This document shows, piece after piece, positions 34,372-43,837 of a DNA stretch of 64,000 bases. The DNA comes from an uncultured Roseovarius sp. (GTDB lineage: Bacteria > Pseudomonadota > Alphaproteobacteria > Rhodobacterales > Rhodobacteraceae): assembly GCF_913057115.1 (NCBI RefSeq), contig NZ_CAJXNN010000007.1, positions 36,204 to 100,203 on the forward strand, written 5' to 3'. Numbering within the stretch: the first letter of the stretch is position 1; each line of letters begins with the position of its first letter. Under the pieces are notes generated by a model. That model was not told the origin of the DNA. It did not search any database and worked only from the letters and a program-made list of their open reading frames with translations. A program made the translations under genes and the position numbers.

Positions 34372-35004
34372 ATGCCCGATCACCTGACAGTCGTCGATCA
34401 CCCCCTCGTGCAACACAAGCTGTCCATCATGCGCGAGGTGGCGACCCCAACCGCCACGTTCCGGCAACTCCTGCGCGAAATCAGTCAGTTACTGACGTTC
34501 GAGGTGACCCGAGATCTGGCGCTTACCACACGCGACATCGAAACACCGCTTTGCCAGATGCAGGCCCCAACCCTCGCAGGGCGCGACCCGGCGCTGATCT
34601 CGATACTGCGGGCGGGCAACGGGTTTCTGGATGGTATGCTTGAACTCATCCCCTCGGCCCGCGTGGGCTTTGTCGGCCTGCAACGAGACGAAGAAACGCT
34701 TCAGCCCATGCAATATTACTTCAAGGTTCCTGAGCATCTCGATGAGCGCGCCGTGATCGTTGTCGACCCCATGCTCGCCACCGGTAATTCTTCCGCCGCC
34801 GCCATCGACCTTCTCAAACAAAAGGGCGCCCGGAATATCCGCCTCATGTGCCTTGTCGCGGCCCCCGAAGGCGTGGCCCATCTGGGCCAAAAACACCCCG
34901 ATGTTCCGATCACAACCGCCGCTCTCGACGACCGCCTGAACGATCAAGGCTACATCGTCCCCGGGCTAGGGGATGCGGGTGATCGCATGTTTGGCACAAA
35001 ATAG
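34372..35004 (+). CDS. upp: Uracil phosphoribosyltransferase
   Basis: A 210-residue enzyme making UMP from uracil and [17 protein letters not shown] at the N terminus, the [13 protein letters not shown] segment and the PRPP loop [19 protein letters not shown] are characteristic; the C-terminal uracil-binding loop appears as [23 protein letters not shown] precedes the start. It completes the pyrimidine salvage operon: Cdd makes uridine, DeoA/DeoB recycle the sugar, Upp recovers uracil. Confidence 0.95.
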   Translation: MPDHLTVVDHPLVQHKLSIMREVATPTATFRQLLREISQLLTFEVTRDLALTTRDIETPLCQMQAPTLAGRDPALISILRAGNGFLDGMLELIPSARVGFVGLQRDEETLQPMQYYFKVPEHLDERAVIVVDPMLATGNSSAAAIDLLKQKGARNIRLMCLVAAPEGVAHLGQKHPDVPITTAALDDRLNDQGYIVPGLGDAGDRMFGTK

Positions 35005-35069
35005 GCTATATCCTGTTTACTCAGCGGAACAAATAGGGCAAGATTCCCCAATCTGTCTTGGGGGACAAC

Positions 35070-36533
35070 ATGCTGGTGAAACGTATCTTGGCGAGCGCCG
35101 TTATCGCCGCTTCAATGGGTATAGGATTTGTGCAGGCGCAGGACATGGCCGATGTTCAGGTTCCGGCCGAATTCCCGCCCGCCTCCTACGAGGGCCGCCA
35201 ATATGTCGATAGCCGTGGCTGCGTCTACGTGCGTGCCGGGATCGACGGCAACGTGAACTGGGTGCCGCGCGTGTCGCGTGATCGCACGCCGATCTGCGGG
35301 TTCAAACCCAGTTTGGCAGGACAACCGGCCAAGCCCACGCAAACCGCTGCCGCGCCCGCGGCCGAACCCGAACAAATCAAGATCAAACAAGCCTCCGAGC
35401 CCCAAGCGGAACCCGCCCCTCAACCCAAGGCACAGGAAAAGATCGTCAAGCGTCCGGCGCAACCAAGGGTTGCGGCGCGCGTTCAAAAGTCAGAATCCGC
35501 CGCCGCGCCGCCCAAGACCGTGACGAAGGTGGTCAAACGCAAAGCCCAAGCCCCGCAAACCGCGCCCAAGCCACAGCCCAAACGCATGGCGAAAACCGTG
35601 CCTGCCCGCACGGGCGAACCGGCCTGCCAAGGTGCCAGTGCCATTTCCCGCCAGTATTACCGCACCGCGCCCGGTATGAGCGTTCGCTGCGGGCCGCAAG
35701 CCACACCGCATGTTTCGGTTGTTCAAAGTCGCACGGCACGCGCCAATGCGATGCGTGCACCACGTGCGCCGCAGGTGGCATCCTACACCACTGCGCAAAC
35801 CGCACCACAACCGATAATACGGCAACCCGCGTCGGGGACCTACAGGACAACCGCGAACCAGCACATTCGCGTCGCGCCCAAGCACGTCTATCAGAACCAG
35901 CAAAACAGCACGGTCGGCATCTCGGTGCCAGAGGGCTACAAACCCGTCTGGGATGATGATCGCCTGAACACCAAGCGCGCGCATCAGACTTTCGCTGGTA
36001 TGGCACAGATGGAGGTGGCATGGTCCAACACCGTGCCCCGCTACCTGATTGACCGAAACACCGGACGCGACATCAGCTACATGTATCCGGGCCTGCAATA
36101 CCCCTATACCAGCTTCGAGGCGCAACGCGCCGCTGGCGTGACCGTGGCGACCCGAGGGCGTGTCGTGCTGCCGCCACAACGGGTTGCGAATACCTCTCGC
36201 CGCGCCACTGTCTCGACACGGCAGGCGGCCCCGCGCAAGTCAAACGTGTCGACACGCTCCGTGGCCCCCGAAACGACGCCGCAAAAGACAATGGTTCGCA
36301 AGGCAAGCCATTCCTATGTGCAGGTCGGCGCGTTCCGAGATGCGACCCAAGCACAGCGCGCGGCGCAACGGTTGGCCAACTCCGGCCTTCCGACGCGCAT
36401 GGGCCGTGTGACCCGCGGTGGTGAATCCTTCTCAATGGTCAAGGTCGGCCCCTTCCGCACTCAGCCACAGCTTGACCGCGCCCTGCGCAAGGTGCGCGGC
36501 AAGGGGTATGGTCAGGCGCGTCCGGGCAGCTGA
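35070..36533 (+). CDS. SPOR domain-containing periplasmic protein
   Basis: A 487-residue secreted protein. The Sec signal peptide ([22 protein letters not shown]) is followed by a small domain ([33 protein letters not shown]) with two Cys, a long Pro/Ala/Lys/Gln-rich disordered region, and a C-terminal SPOR domain ([21 protein letters not shown] to [20 protein letters not shown]) that binds denuded peptidoglycan at the septum. I use the ATG at 35070, preceded by GGGGGAC. A role in cell division or envelope maintenance is inferred. Confidence 0.88.
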   Translation: MLVKRILASAVIAASMGIGFVQAQDMADVQVPAEFPPASYEGRQYVDSRGCVYVRAGIDGNVNWVPRVSRDRTPICGFKPSLAGQPAKPTQTAAAPAAEPEQIKIKQASEPQAEPAPQPKAQEKIVKRPAQPRVAARVQKSESAAAPPKTVTKVVKRKAQAPQTAPKPQPKRMAKTVPARTGEPACQGASAISRQYYRTAPGMSVRCGPQATPHVSVVQSRTARANAMRAPRAPQVASYTTAQTAPQPIIRQPASGTYRTTANQHIRVAPKHVYQNQQNSTVGISVPEGYKPVWDDDRLNTKRAHQTFAGMAQMEVAWSNTVPRYLIDRNTGRDISYMYPGLQYPYTSFEAQRAAGVTVATRGRVVLPPQRVANTSRRATVSTRQAAPRKSNVSTRSVAPETTPQKTMVRKASHSYVQVGAFRDATQAQRAAQRLANSGLPTRMGRVTRGGESFSMVKVGPFRTQPQLDRALRKVRGKGYGQARPGS

Positions 36534-36554
36534 TCGCTTCACATGATTGATACG

Positions 36555-36581
36555 AAAAAGCGCCCCCTTGGGCGCTTTTTT
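36555..36581. terminator. Bidirectional terminator
   Basis: AAAAAGCGCCC-CCTT-GGGCGCTTTTTT between convergent genes; T runs flank the stem on both strands. Confidence 0.9.
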
Positions 36582-36596
36582 GGCCGTTTATCCGCC

Positions 36597-37622
36597 TCAG
36601 CTACCGCAAATGCCCTGCAAACGAAGCCAATTTGCATCGCTCAACACAGGCTCGGGCGAGGCTGCGGCATAGGGGTCCGCCTCGATCAGGGCCAAGGTCG
36701 TTTCCCCCGAGATATCGCGCGCATAGGCGTAAGGGGTCGACCGGACTTGCCATGTCTCGAACCCCTTGAGCAGAACCTCCTCGTCCAGTTCCGGGCGCTC
36801 ATCGGTCAGAAGATGCTCGGCGTAGGCGGTCAAGGTCTCCTCGCCCAGATCCCCGGTGGTCAACAGGGTGATGGTCGCCCATAGCCCGGCATGCTCCAGC
36901 AAATCATTCAGCGGGTCATGCAGCTGCGTGCGCAATCGTTCAGCAATGATATAGCCAGCCACCACATCCGGGTCTTCGAAATCCTCGACCAAGCTACGGT
37001 TGATCAGGATTGTGCCGCCGGGCAGGGCAACCGCATCTTTCACGCCGCCGCGCATGACGGCCAAATGGCCCGCGCCGCCTGTACCGGGCAACCGGCGCGC
37101 CAGTCTGGCAAGCGCCTCGCGCCCCCCCGCATCCCGACAGGCCGGGCCGGTGACGCGTTGAATATGCCCGAAAAGCCCCTCGCCGATCTCTGTTCGCTTC
37201 ACCTCTGGCACGACGGACACCGCATGGTTTTTCGCCGCATCCGGAAGCCAGAATACGGCCAATCCCGCCACGGCGAGAACCGAAGCCAGAAACATCACAA
37301 GCCGCAGGCGGCCGGGGTGGGGGCGCCGCCGCTCGATCGCGGCCCGCAGCTTTTCGATGGCCTCAACCATCTGCTCTTCGTTTTCGGCCAGTTCCAGGGT
37401 CTCGCCGGGGTCGCCATCCGGGTGGTAAATCGCCGGGGTCTCGCCCGGGTTGGCCCGATCCACCGCCGCCAAAGACCAATGCGCCAATGCGCGGTCCTGC
37501 ATGTCCGAGATCACCAGCGTCGCATCGCCGATCGAAACGATAACCTCGCTCCGCTGGTCCTCGGGCGATGCACGCCACAGACCCGAAGCCTCAAGCCTGT
37601 GATATTCACTCAATGCGGTCAT
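36597..37622 (-). CDS. Degenerate M48-like membrane protein without HExxH
   Basis: A 341-residue protein: an N-terminal region of about 95 residues, one membrane helix (residues 106-127, LRLVMFLASVLAVAGLAVFWLP), and a C-terminal domain whose ALPGGTILINRSLVEDFEDPDVVAGYI matches the strand preceding the zinc helix of M48 peptidases. Where HExxH is expected it reads AERLR (227-231), so neither His is present. I infer a catalytically dead relative. I start at 37622 (MTALSEYH); the longer frame adds non-conserved residues. Upstream is composite repeat copy B. Confidence 0.65.
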   Translation of the reverse strand: MTALSEYHRLEASGLWRASPEDQRSEVIVSIGDATLVISDMQDRALAHWSLAAVDRANPGETPAIYHPDGDPGETLELAENEEQMVEAIEKLRAAIERRRPHPGRLRLVMFLASVLAVAGLAVFWLPDAAKNHAVSVVPEVKRTEIGEGLFGHIQRVTGPACRDAGGREALARLARRLPGTGGAGHLAVMRGGVKDAVALPGGTILINRSLVEDFEDPDVVAGYIIAERLRTQLHDPLNDLLEHAGLWATITLLTTGDLGEETLTAYAEHLLTDERPELDEEVLLKGFETWQVRSTPYAYARDISGETTLALIEADPYAAASPEPVLSDANWLRLQGICGS

Positions 37623-37718
37623 GTCGGATGGGCCTGCTCTGCCTCTTTCGCAGCAGGTTAGCACGGTGTGGTACAGGGCGTCTATCGCCTATGGTGCTGA
37701 CTCATCGGCGCGGAGACA

Positions 37719-37853
37719 CGTACGAAACCCACGTACGTTTCGTACGTTTTGCATCGTACGCAGTGTTAATCCGCGGGGATCCGGCCAAAAATACCGACGT
37801 GATACCGACGTGAAACCGACGCAATGCCGCAAGGGTTTTTTCTTGTTAACCAA
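37719..37853. repeat. Composite intergenic module, copy B (CGTACG pairs, 3x ACCGACG, GTTAACCAA)
   Basis: CGTACG at 37719, 37732, 37741 and 37755; GTTAAT 37765; ACCGACG at 37793, 37804 and 37815; GTTAACCAA 37845-37853. Every spacing equals that in copy A at 13391-13525. Like copy A it lies just downstream of a minus-strand stop codon and upstream of another minus-strand gene. Confidence 0.85.
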
Positions 37854-37876
37854 AGGCTTGGCGGTGATTCTCCCGG

Positions 37877-39505
37877 TTACATGCCGCGTGCCACCTGCCG
37901 CAGTTCGAATTTCTGAATCTTGCCGGTCGATGTTTTCGGCAATTCCTGAAACACCACCGCCTTGGGTGTCTTGAACCCCGCCAGCCGCTCGCGGGCAAAG
38001 GCAATGAGTTCGGCCTCGTTCGTGTCGGCCCCGTCCTTCACCTCCACGAAGGCACAAGGCACTTCACCCCATTTCTCGTCAGGCTTGGCGACCACAGCGC
38101 AAAGCAGAACCGCGGGGTGCATCATCAAAACGCCCTCAACCTCGACCGAGCTGATGTTTTCCCCTCCCGAGATGATGATATCCTTGGCGCGGTCGGCAAT
38201 CTGCAAATAGCCATCCGGATGCTGAATGGCGAGGTCGCCGGAATGGAAGTAACCCCCTGAAAAACTTTCCAAAGTTGCCTTGGGGTTCTTCAGGTATCCC
38301 TTCATCACCGTATTCGCGCGGATCATGATCTCGCCCTGCGTGGTGCTGTCCATGGGTGTCTGTTCCATGGTCTCGGGGTCCATCGCCGTAATGTCCTCGG
38401 CCATGGGCATGGTGACGCCGGTACGCGCCTTGATGGCGTAACGGTCTTCGTCCTTCAGGTCGTCCCACCTTTCCTGCCAGATGCATTCGGTCACATGGCC
38501 ATAGGTCTCCGTCAGTCCGTAGACCTGCGTGACATGGAAGCCCAACGGCTCGATCGCGCGAAGCGTTGCCGCGGGCGGCGGCGCACCGGCGGTGAAAACC
38601 TCGACCACATGGTCAAAAGGCCGCCGCTCCTCGTCCTTGGCATTGACGATGGTATTCAGAACAATCGGCGCCGCCCCGAAATGCGTCACCCCTTCATCCG
38701 CAATCGCATCGTAAATGGCCTTGGCCGTGATGTCGCGACAGCACACGACGGTGCCGCCCACCATCGGCATCATCCAGGTGTGATTCCAGTTGTTGCAGTG
38801 GAAAAGCGGTACGATTGTCAGGTACTTGGCGTATCGCGGCATCGGCCATGTCACCGCCGTTCCCATCGTCATCAGATAGGCGCCACGGTGATGATAAACC
38901 ACGCCTTTCGGCCGCCCTGTGGTGCCCGAGGTATAGTTCAACGCAAGACTTTCCCACTCGTCCTCTGGCATGATCCACTCGAAATTAGGATCGCCCGAGG
39001 CCAACAGCTCCTCATATTCGGTGTAATGCCCATGGGCATGCACGCCCGCCTCGTCATCGGCCACCTCGATCACGATGGGCGCGGGGCCTTCCATCTGTTC
39101 CATGGCATCGGCCAGAACCGGCAGGAACTGCGGGTCGACAAGTACGGCCTTGGCCTCCCCATGATCGAGGATGTACGAGATCGTGTCGGCTTCCAACCGG
39201 GTGTTGACCGCGTTCAAAACCGCCCCGCAGGCCGGGACGCCGAAATGCGCTTCGGCATGGGCGGGCAGGTTGGGAAGGATCGTGGCAACCACGTCACCCG
39301 GCGCAATACCCAGTTTCGCCAGTCCCGACGCCAGCCGTGTACAGCGTTCGTAATAGTCCGAATATGTCCGGCGGATGGACTTATAAACCACCGCTTCTTG
39401 GTCTGGATACAGGCGGCGGGCGCGTTTCAGGTGTGACAGCGGCGTCAATGGCACGAAGTTCGCCGCATTCCTTTCAAGCCCGGTTTCGTCCCGCATCCAG
39501 CCCAT
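37877..39505 (-). CDS. Acyl-CoA synthetase (AMP-forming, medium/long-chain fatty acid type)
   Basis: A 542-residue ANL-superfamily enzyme. LNYTSGTTGRPKGVVYHHRGAY is the ATP loop, VYGLTETYGH the substrate-site motif, YFHSGDLAIQHPDGYLQIADRAKDIIISGGENIS the hinge region, and KTSTGKIQKFELR holds the catalytic Lys. It resembles AlkK/AAE-type ligases. I start at 39505 (MGWMRDE) because GGAGGAGAGG lies upstream. No beta-oxidation genes are adjacent, so the acyl substrate is open; aryl or sulfur-containing acids are also possible. Confidence 0.88.
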   Translation of the reverse strand: MGWMRDETGLERNAANFVPLTPLSHLKRARRLYPDQEAVVYKSIRRTYSDYYERCTRLASGLAKLGIAPGDVVATILPNLPAHAEAHFGVPACGAVLNAVNTRLEADTISYILDHGEAKAVLVDPQFLPVLADAMEQMEGPAPIVIEVADDEAGVHAHGHYTEYEELLASGDPNFEWIMPEDEWESLALNYTSGTTGRPKGVVYHHRGAYLMTMGTAVTWPMPRYAKYLTIVPLFHCNNWNHTWMMPMVGGTVVCCRDITAKAIYDAIADEGVTHFGAAPIVLNTIVNAKDEERRPFDHVVEVFTAGAPPPAATLRAIEPLGFHVTQVYGLTETYGHVTECIWQERWDDLKDEDRYAIKARTGVTMPMAEDITAMDPETMEQTPMDSTTQGEIMIRANTVMKGYLKNPKATLESFSGGYFHSGDLAIQHPDGYLQIADRAKDIIISGGENISSVEVEGVLMMHPAVLLCAVVAKPDEKWGEVPCAFVEVKDGADTNEAELIAFARERLAGFKTPKAVVFQELPKTSTGKIQKFELRQVARGM

Positions 39506-39644
39506 GGCCTCTCCTCCCTGATTCCCCTGCGTTAAGGTGCAGGAAACCTTATTGAGTTTGCTGCTGTAAGCAAATGTTAATGGTCCTCTGGATAGGGTGG
39601 CCAAGCACTTGTCCCCGGGCGGCCTTGGTCCTAGCGTGCGTCAC

Positions 39645-40289
39645 ATGATTATCTCGCCCGGTCGCAACTTCATTTTCGTCCATATTCCCAAGACTGGAGG
39701 CACCTCCATGATGCTTGCACTGGAAGAACGGGCGAAAAAGGATGACATCCTGATCGGTGACACGCCCAAGGCCAAGCGCCGCCGAAAGCGCCTTAAGGGA
39801 ATTCAAACAGCCGGGCGGTTATGGAAACACTCGACACTGGCCGATATTGACGGTCTGGTTTCGACCACCGAGATCGAAAGCGCCTTTGTCTTTACCTTGG
39901 TCCGCAACCCGTGGGACAGAATGGTCAGTTACTATCACTGGCTACGAACGCAAGCCTTCGACCATCCGGCTGTGACTCTGGCAAAACAGGTTGAGTTCAC
40001 GACGTTTCTGAACGACCCCAGTACTCAATCCGCGATGCGCGCCGCGCCCTACGGGTATTACGTGACAGATGCCCAAGGGCGCGAGGTTTGCGATAGTTTC
40101 ATCCGGTTGGAGCAATTCGAGGAAGACAGTGCACCCCTGTGGGACCACCTTGGGTTCCGTCTCGATCTGCCTGTTAACAACCAGTCAACCCGTGATCGTG
40201 ATTATCGCAACTATTATACCCAAAGCGATTCGGCTCTGGTCCAATCCCTGTTTACGCAAGATATCGAGCGGTTTGGGTATATTTATTAA
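39645..40289 (+). CDS. Sulfotransferase family 2-like protein
   Basis: A 214-residue PAPS-dependent sulfotransferase fold protein. The 5'-phosphosulfate loop PKTGGTS is at residues 15-21 (after FIFVHI) and the 3'-phosphate motif LVRNPWDRMVSYYHW follows around residue 90. The C terminus DRDYRNYYTQSDSALVQSLFTQDIERFGY is typical of bacterial members that modify polysaccharides. I start at 39645. The gene is isolated, with no glycan genes nearby. Confidence 0.85.
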   Translation: MIISPGRNFIFVHIPKTGGTSMMLALEERAKKDDILIGDTPKAKRRRKRLKGIQTAGRLWKHSTLADIDGLVSTTEIESAFVFTLVRNPWDRMVSYYHWLRTQAFDHPAVTLAKQVEFTTFLNDPSTQSAMRAAPYGYYVTDAQGREVCDSFIRLEQFEEDSAPLWDHLGFRLDLPVNNQSTRDRDYRNYYTQSDSALVQSLFTQDIERFGYIY

Positions 40290-40469
40290 GTATTGGTTAA
40301 TGCTAAACCGACGATTAGTTTCAAATTCTAATGCTCATTGATGCCGAAACGTGAACAGTGCCGCATTTCGGCCCTGTTTCTGACCAAGGAGCGGCACGAG
40401 AATCGCTCTTTATCGTCTCATCAGACCGGCGGCTGGTAGCCACGGGTCGAGAAAGCGAGGATTGGCGAA

Positions 40470-41147
40470 ATGCTTGGTTGGATGTCTGCACCATCTATGG
40501 GGACCAAACGTACAGTGGAAGTAACAGGCGCGATTGATGGCGCGGCCACGGGTGTGATGACAGGGTTGATGACCGGTACACGGGTGGCAACCGCCATGGG
40601 CTGGCGCGGGATCGAGACGATTTCGGAAGGTGATCAAGTGCTGACCTTCGACAACAACCTTCAGTCCGTCACCAAGGTCACGCGTGTTCGCCTGTGGGAC
40701 GGCGAAGGGGATTGCCCCCGCCGCTTTTGGCCGCTTTGCGTGCCTACGGGTGTCTTGGGCAATCGCACCAATATGAAAATCCTTCCGGGCCAACCTGTCA
40801 TGTTGGAAAGCGACACTGCCGAAGCCCTTTATGATGATCCCTTCGCACTTGTTCGGGCCCGTGTTCTTGAAGGCATCCGCGGCATTGACCGTTCGCCCCC
40901 GGCACCGAATGCCGAGGTGATCCTGCTGCATTTTGCGGATGAACAAGTGGTATTCAGCGACAGTGGTGCACTATTCTTTTGCCCCTCGTCGCGCGACTTG
41001 ATCGAGCGGTCATTGGCCGGTGATGAGTCATTGTATTCCATCTTGCCGGTGCACGAGGCCCTGCGCCTTGTCGATCATATCGAGGCTGTTGGCACCTGCT
41101 CAGGCCCGGCGTCCCCGCGTTATCTAGACAACGCCGCCGCCGCTTGA
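40470..41147 (+). CDS. Hint (Hedgehog/intein) domain protein
   Basis: A 225-residue protein with a Hint_2-type domain: MTGTRVATAMGWRGIETISEGDQVLTFDNN is the opening strand pair, and NMKILPGQPVMLES the central block. No obvious N- or C-terminal extein partner is present, as in many Rhodobacterales Hint proteins. No signal peptide is seen. GCGAGGATTGG precedes the start. The 180-bp gap before it has no other recognisable element. Function unknown; such domains can self-cleave in other contexts. Confidence 0.85.
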   Translation: MLGWMSAPSMGTKRTVEVTGAIDGAATGVMTGLMTGTRVATAMGWRGIETISEGDQVLTFDNNLQSVTKVTRVRLWDGEGDCPRRFWPLCVPTGVLGNRTNMKILPGQPVMLESDTAEALYDDPFALVRARVLEGIRGIDRSPPAPNAEVILLHFADEQVVFSDSGALFFCPSSRDLIERSLAGDESLYSILPVHEALRLVDHIEAVGTCSGPASPRYLDNAAAA

Positions 41148-41203
41148 AATCGGGCACGTGCTGTCAACGGTAGTGTCGGCTTCATTCCGTGCGCCTTGAT
41201 GTT

Positions 41204-41887
41204 TCAAGACCGCGCGAATGAGACAATCGCGGACGCCAGGCAATCCAGGCTGTCAGTCCATGTTGTAGGGCTTGGTAAGTGGCTGGTCAACAAAGACAAT
41301 TCCGTGCAAGCGACAAGCAGGTGATCGGCGCCTTGATCCAGCAAAACCTGCGCAAGCCGGGAAAGCTCGGGGCCGGTTTCCGCGGCGGGCTTGCCCGCCT
41401 TTACTGCACGGATCACTTGCAAAAGCTCATCATCGTTTGGCAGCGTCAGCTGTCTCAGCCCGCGTTCAGAAAAGGGCGCGTCGAAAACCCCTGTCAAACG
41501 GGTTGCCGGAGAGGCCAGCATACCAATCTTTCGGGCTCCGGACTGCGCCAAATGGTTGGCGGTCAAGTCCAGCATGTTCAAAAGGGGCTGGCTGCTCGCC
41601 GCCTCGATAATCGGTGCATAGTGATGCGCTGTGTTGCAGGGCATTGCCAGTGCGGAAACACCTGCTTTTTCAAGGTCTTGCGCCATATGCGCGAGCACCG
41701 GCGCCGGGTCCTCGCCGGTGCCTTCGATCAAGGCCTTGATCCGGCTGGGGACCTGCGGGTTCTGGTGAACGATCATCGGTATGTGATCGGCGTCGTCGCG
41801 GGCATCGGGCACCGCGTCGAATACCTTTTGCATCAGCAAGATCGTGGCCTCCGGCCCCATCCCACCAAGGATGCCGATAGTTTTCAT
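41204..41887 (-). CDS. Aspartate/glutamate racemase family protein
   Basis: A 227-residue cofactor-independent racemase. GILGGMGPEATILLMQK at the start, Cys84 in MPCNTAHH and Cys194 in VACTELSLL give the two catalytic cysteines. It is the YgeA/aspartate racemase type rather than MurI. It lies 36 bp downstream of the HisD-like gene on the same strand and could be co-transcribed. Substrate is not decided by sequence. Confidence 0.9.
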   Translation of the reverse strand: MKTIGILGGMGPEATILLMQKVFDAVPDARDDADHIPMIVHQNPQVPSRIKALIEGTGEDPAPVLAHMAQDLEKAGVSALAMPCNTAHHYAPIIEAASSQPLLNMLDLTANHLAQSGARKIGMLASPATRLTGVFDAPFSERGLRQLTLPNDDELLQVIRAVKAGKPAAETGPELSRLAQVLLDQGADHLLVACTELSLLTSHLPSPTTWTDSLDCLASAIVSFARS

Positions 41888-41923
41888 ATCCGTTTTCCTT
41901 TGTTCGCGCAGCGGCGTCTAGGA

Positions 41924-43222
41924 CTACCCGGCACTCAGTTTGCCGGTATCGGCCAGACGATCAAGCCGAATATCGGCGCTACGGGCGTGGCCCTCCATCC
42001 GTTCCTCGCGGCTGATGCGAGCGCTGACGCGGGCCAGATCGGGCAGGGCCCGCTCATCGACTTTCTGCCAAGTCACTGTTTTCAGGAACTTATGCACCGA
42101 TAGCCCACCGGTATACCGCGCCGCGCCCGAGGTGGGCAGAACATGGTTTGGCCCCGCAGCCTTGTCGCCAAAGCTGACGGTGGTGTTCTCGCCCAGGAAC
42201 AATGAGCCATAGGCGCGCAAACGCTCGCGCCAGAAGGTTAAATCGCGGGCCTGAACATGCAGGTGTTCGGGGGCTTTTTGGTCGGCATATTGCGCCATGT
42301 CCTCGGCTGTGTCGCACAGGACAATTTCGGCCATATCGCGCCATGCCACCTCGGCGGCGCTGCGGTTCGGCTCTGGCAGGTCGGCAATCAGGCGCGGCAC
42401 CTCGTCCATCACCGCCTCGGCCAGTGGCCGGTGCGTTGTGGCCAGCCACACAGGGCTGTTGGCGCCATGCTCGGCCTGACTGACCAGATCGACGGCCACC
42501 GTCAGCGGATCGGCGGTTTCATCGGCCAAAACCAGACTGTCGGTGGGCCCGGCAAACATGTCGATCCCGATGGGGCCGAACAATTGTCGTTTCGCTTCAG
42601 CGACATAGGCATTGCCGGGGCCAACCAGAATATCAGCGGGCGGCGCGCCGAACATGCCAAAGGCCATGGACGCCACGCCCTGTACACCACCGATACACAG
42701 GATCCGGCTCGCCCCGGCAAGTTGCATGGCATAGAGCATGGGGGCGGGGATGCCCTCGGCCCCATTGGGTGGCGAACAGGCGGTGATATCGGCCACGCCC
42801 GCTTCGCGTGCCGTGGCAATCGACATCAACGCCGAGGCGATATGCGTATAGCGCCCGCCGGGAACATAGCAGCCCGCCGCCGCCAGCGGGATTTGCTTTT
42901 GCCCGGCAATGAGACCGGGGCGCAGTTCCACTTCCATATCCTGTGCCGTGGCGCGCTGAGCGGCGGCAAAGCGGCTGATGTTGTCATGCGCCCATTGTAT
43001 ATCGTCTTTGAGGTCTTGCGGCACCTTGGCCACGGCCTCGGCGATCGCCTCGCTAGAGACAGTGACCTGCCCCTGCCAGTTGTCGAGCGTGCGGGCATAT
43101 TCAAGCGCCACTTGCCCGCCGCCCTGCCGCAAACGGGCCAGCATGATTTGCACCGTGTCGATGATATCGGCGGCGGTTTGCGGGGCCTCTCCGGGGGCTG
43201 TCTTGAACGGCGTGATGGGCAT
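41924..43222 (-). CDS. Histidinol dehydrogenase family protein, HpsN-like (sulfopropanediol dehydrogenase type)
   Basis: A 432-residue NAD-linked, zinc-dependent alcohol dehydrogenase of the HisD family. GCYVPGGRYTHIAS, DMFAGPTDSLVLAD, DLVSQAEHG (zinc Gln and His) and APEHL (catalytic Glu-His) are present. The C-terminal motif LGENTTVSFGDKAAGPNHVLPT with TGGLSVHKFLKTVTWQ resembles the HpsN branch that oxidises 2,3-dihydroxypropane-1-sulfonate rather than biosynthetic HisD. No his genes are adjacent. The start at 43222 (MPITPFK) follows AAGGAGATATCC. Confidence 0.82.
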   Translation of the reverse strand: MPITPFKTAPGEAPQTAADIIDTVQIMLARLRQGGGQVALEYARTLDNWQGQVTVSSEAIAEAVAKVPQDLKDDIQWAHDNISRFAAAQRATAQDMEVELRPGLIAGQKQIPLAAAGCYVPGGRYTHIASALMSIATAREAGVADITACSPPNGAEGIPAPMLYAMQLAGASRILCIGGVQGVASMAFGMFGAPPADILVGPGNAYVAEAKRQLFGPIGIDMFAGPTDSLVLADETADPLTVAVDLVSQAEHGANSPVWLATTHRPLAEAVMDEVPRLIADLPEPNRSAAEVAWRDMAEIVLCDTAEDMAQYADQKAPEHLHVQARDLTFWRERLRAYGSLFLGENTTVSFGDKAAGPNHVLPTSGAARYTGGLSVHKFLKTVTWQKVDERALPDLARVSARISREERMEGHARSADIRLDRLADTGKLSAG

Positions 43223-43356
43223 GGCGGATATCTCCTTGTTGCCTCTTGAATGGGGCCGCACAGGGCCACAGGGCAAGGGGCAGCATGGATCGCGCCGGGT
43301 CTTTTTTCAGGCCGCGAAAGTCATGTTCGGAAAAGCCGAAAGCGGGCAGTCGGCCC

Positions 43357-43794
43357 TCACAGACTGGCGCGCAGGCCTTTTGCGGCCTCTTCAACAATGT
43401 CCAGCACAGCATCGAAATCCCGCGTGTAGTACGGGTCAGGAACGTGATCCAAACCGCAACCCGGCGCATAATCCGTGAAGCGTTTTACGGGTGTCGCGTT
43501 GCCCGCCGGACGCAGGCGTTCGATGTCTTCGATATTGGCGTCGTCCATCCCGATGATCAGGTCAAAAGCGCTGAAATCTCCGGTATGAAACTGCCGCGCG
43601 CGCAGGTCTGAAAGGTCATGCCCGCGTGCCTGCGCCGCCGCCTGCATCGGGCCATAGGGCGGTTCTCCAACGTGCCAGCTTCCGGTGCCTGCGCTATCGG
43701 TTTCAACCTCCGGGGCCAAACTGCGAAACACCCCTTCGGCGGCGGGCGAGCGGCAGATATTGCCAAGGCAAACGAAAAGGATTTTGGTGGTCAT
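43357..43794 (-). CDS. Low molecular weight protein-tyrosine phosphatase
   Basis: A 145-residue phosphatase with the catalytic loop CLGNICRS (Cys9 to Arg15) right at the N terminus and the acid loop DPYYT near residue 120. I start at 43794 (MTTKILFVC); the longer frame is non-homologous. Without a tyrosine kinase nearby the target is unknown; an arsenate reductase role is possible but less likely, as no ars genes are present. It is divergent from the sirtuin gene. Confidence 0.93.
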   Translation of the reverse strand: MTTKILFVCLGNICRSPAAEGVFRSLAPEVETDSAGTGSWHVGEPPYGPMQAAAQARGHDLSDLRARQFHTGDFSAFDLIIGMDDANIEDIERLRPAGNATPVKRFTDYAPGCGLDHVPDPYYTRDFDAVLDIVEEAAKGLRASL

Positions 43795-43837
43795 CGCAGT
43801 CTCCTTTGGGCACAAAGGCATAAGCCAAGGAGGGGGA

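Noticed and set aside
37877..39505. Acyl-CoA ligase as the DMSP-pathway enzyme DmdB
   Set aside because: The N-terminal region differs from the DmdB sequences I know, and no dmd genes are adjacent.
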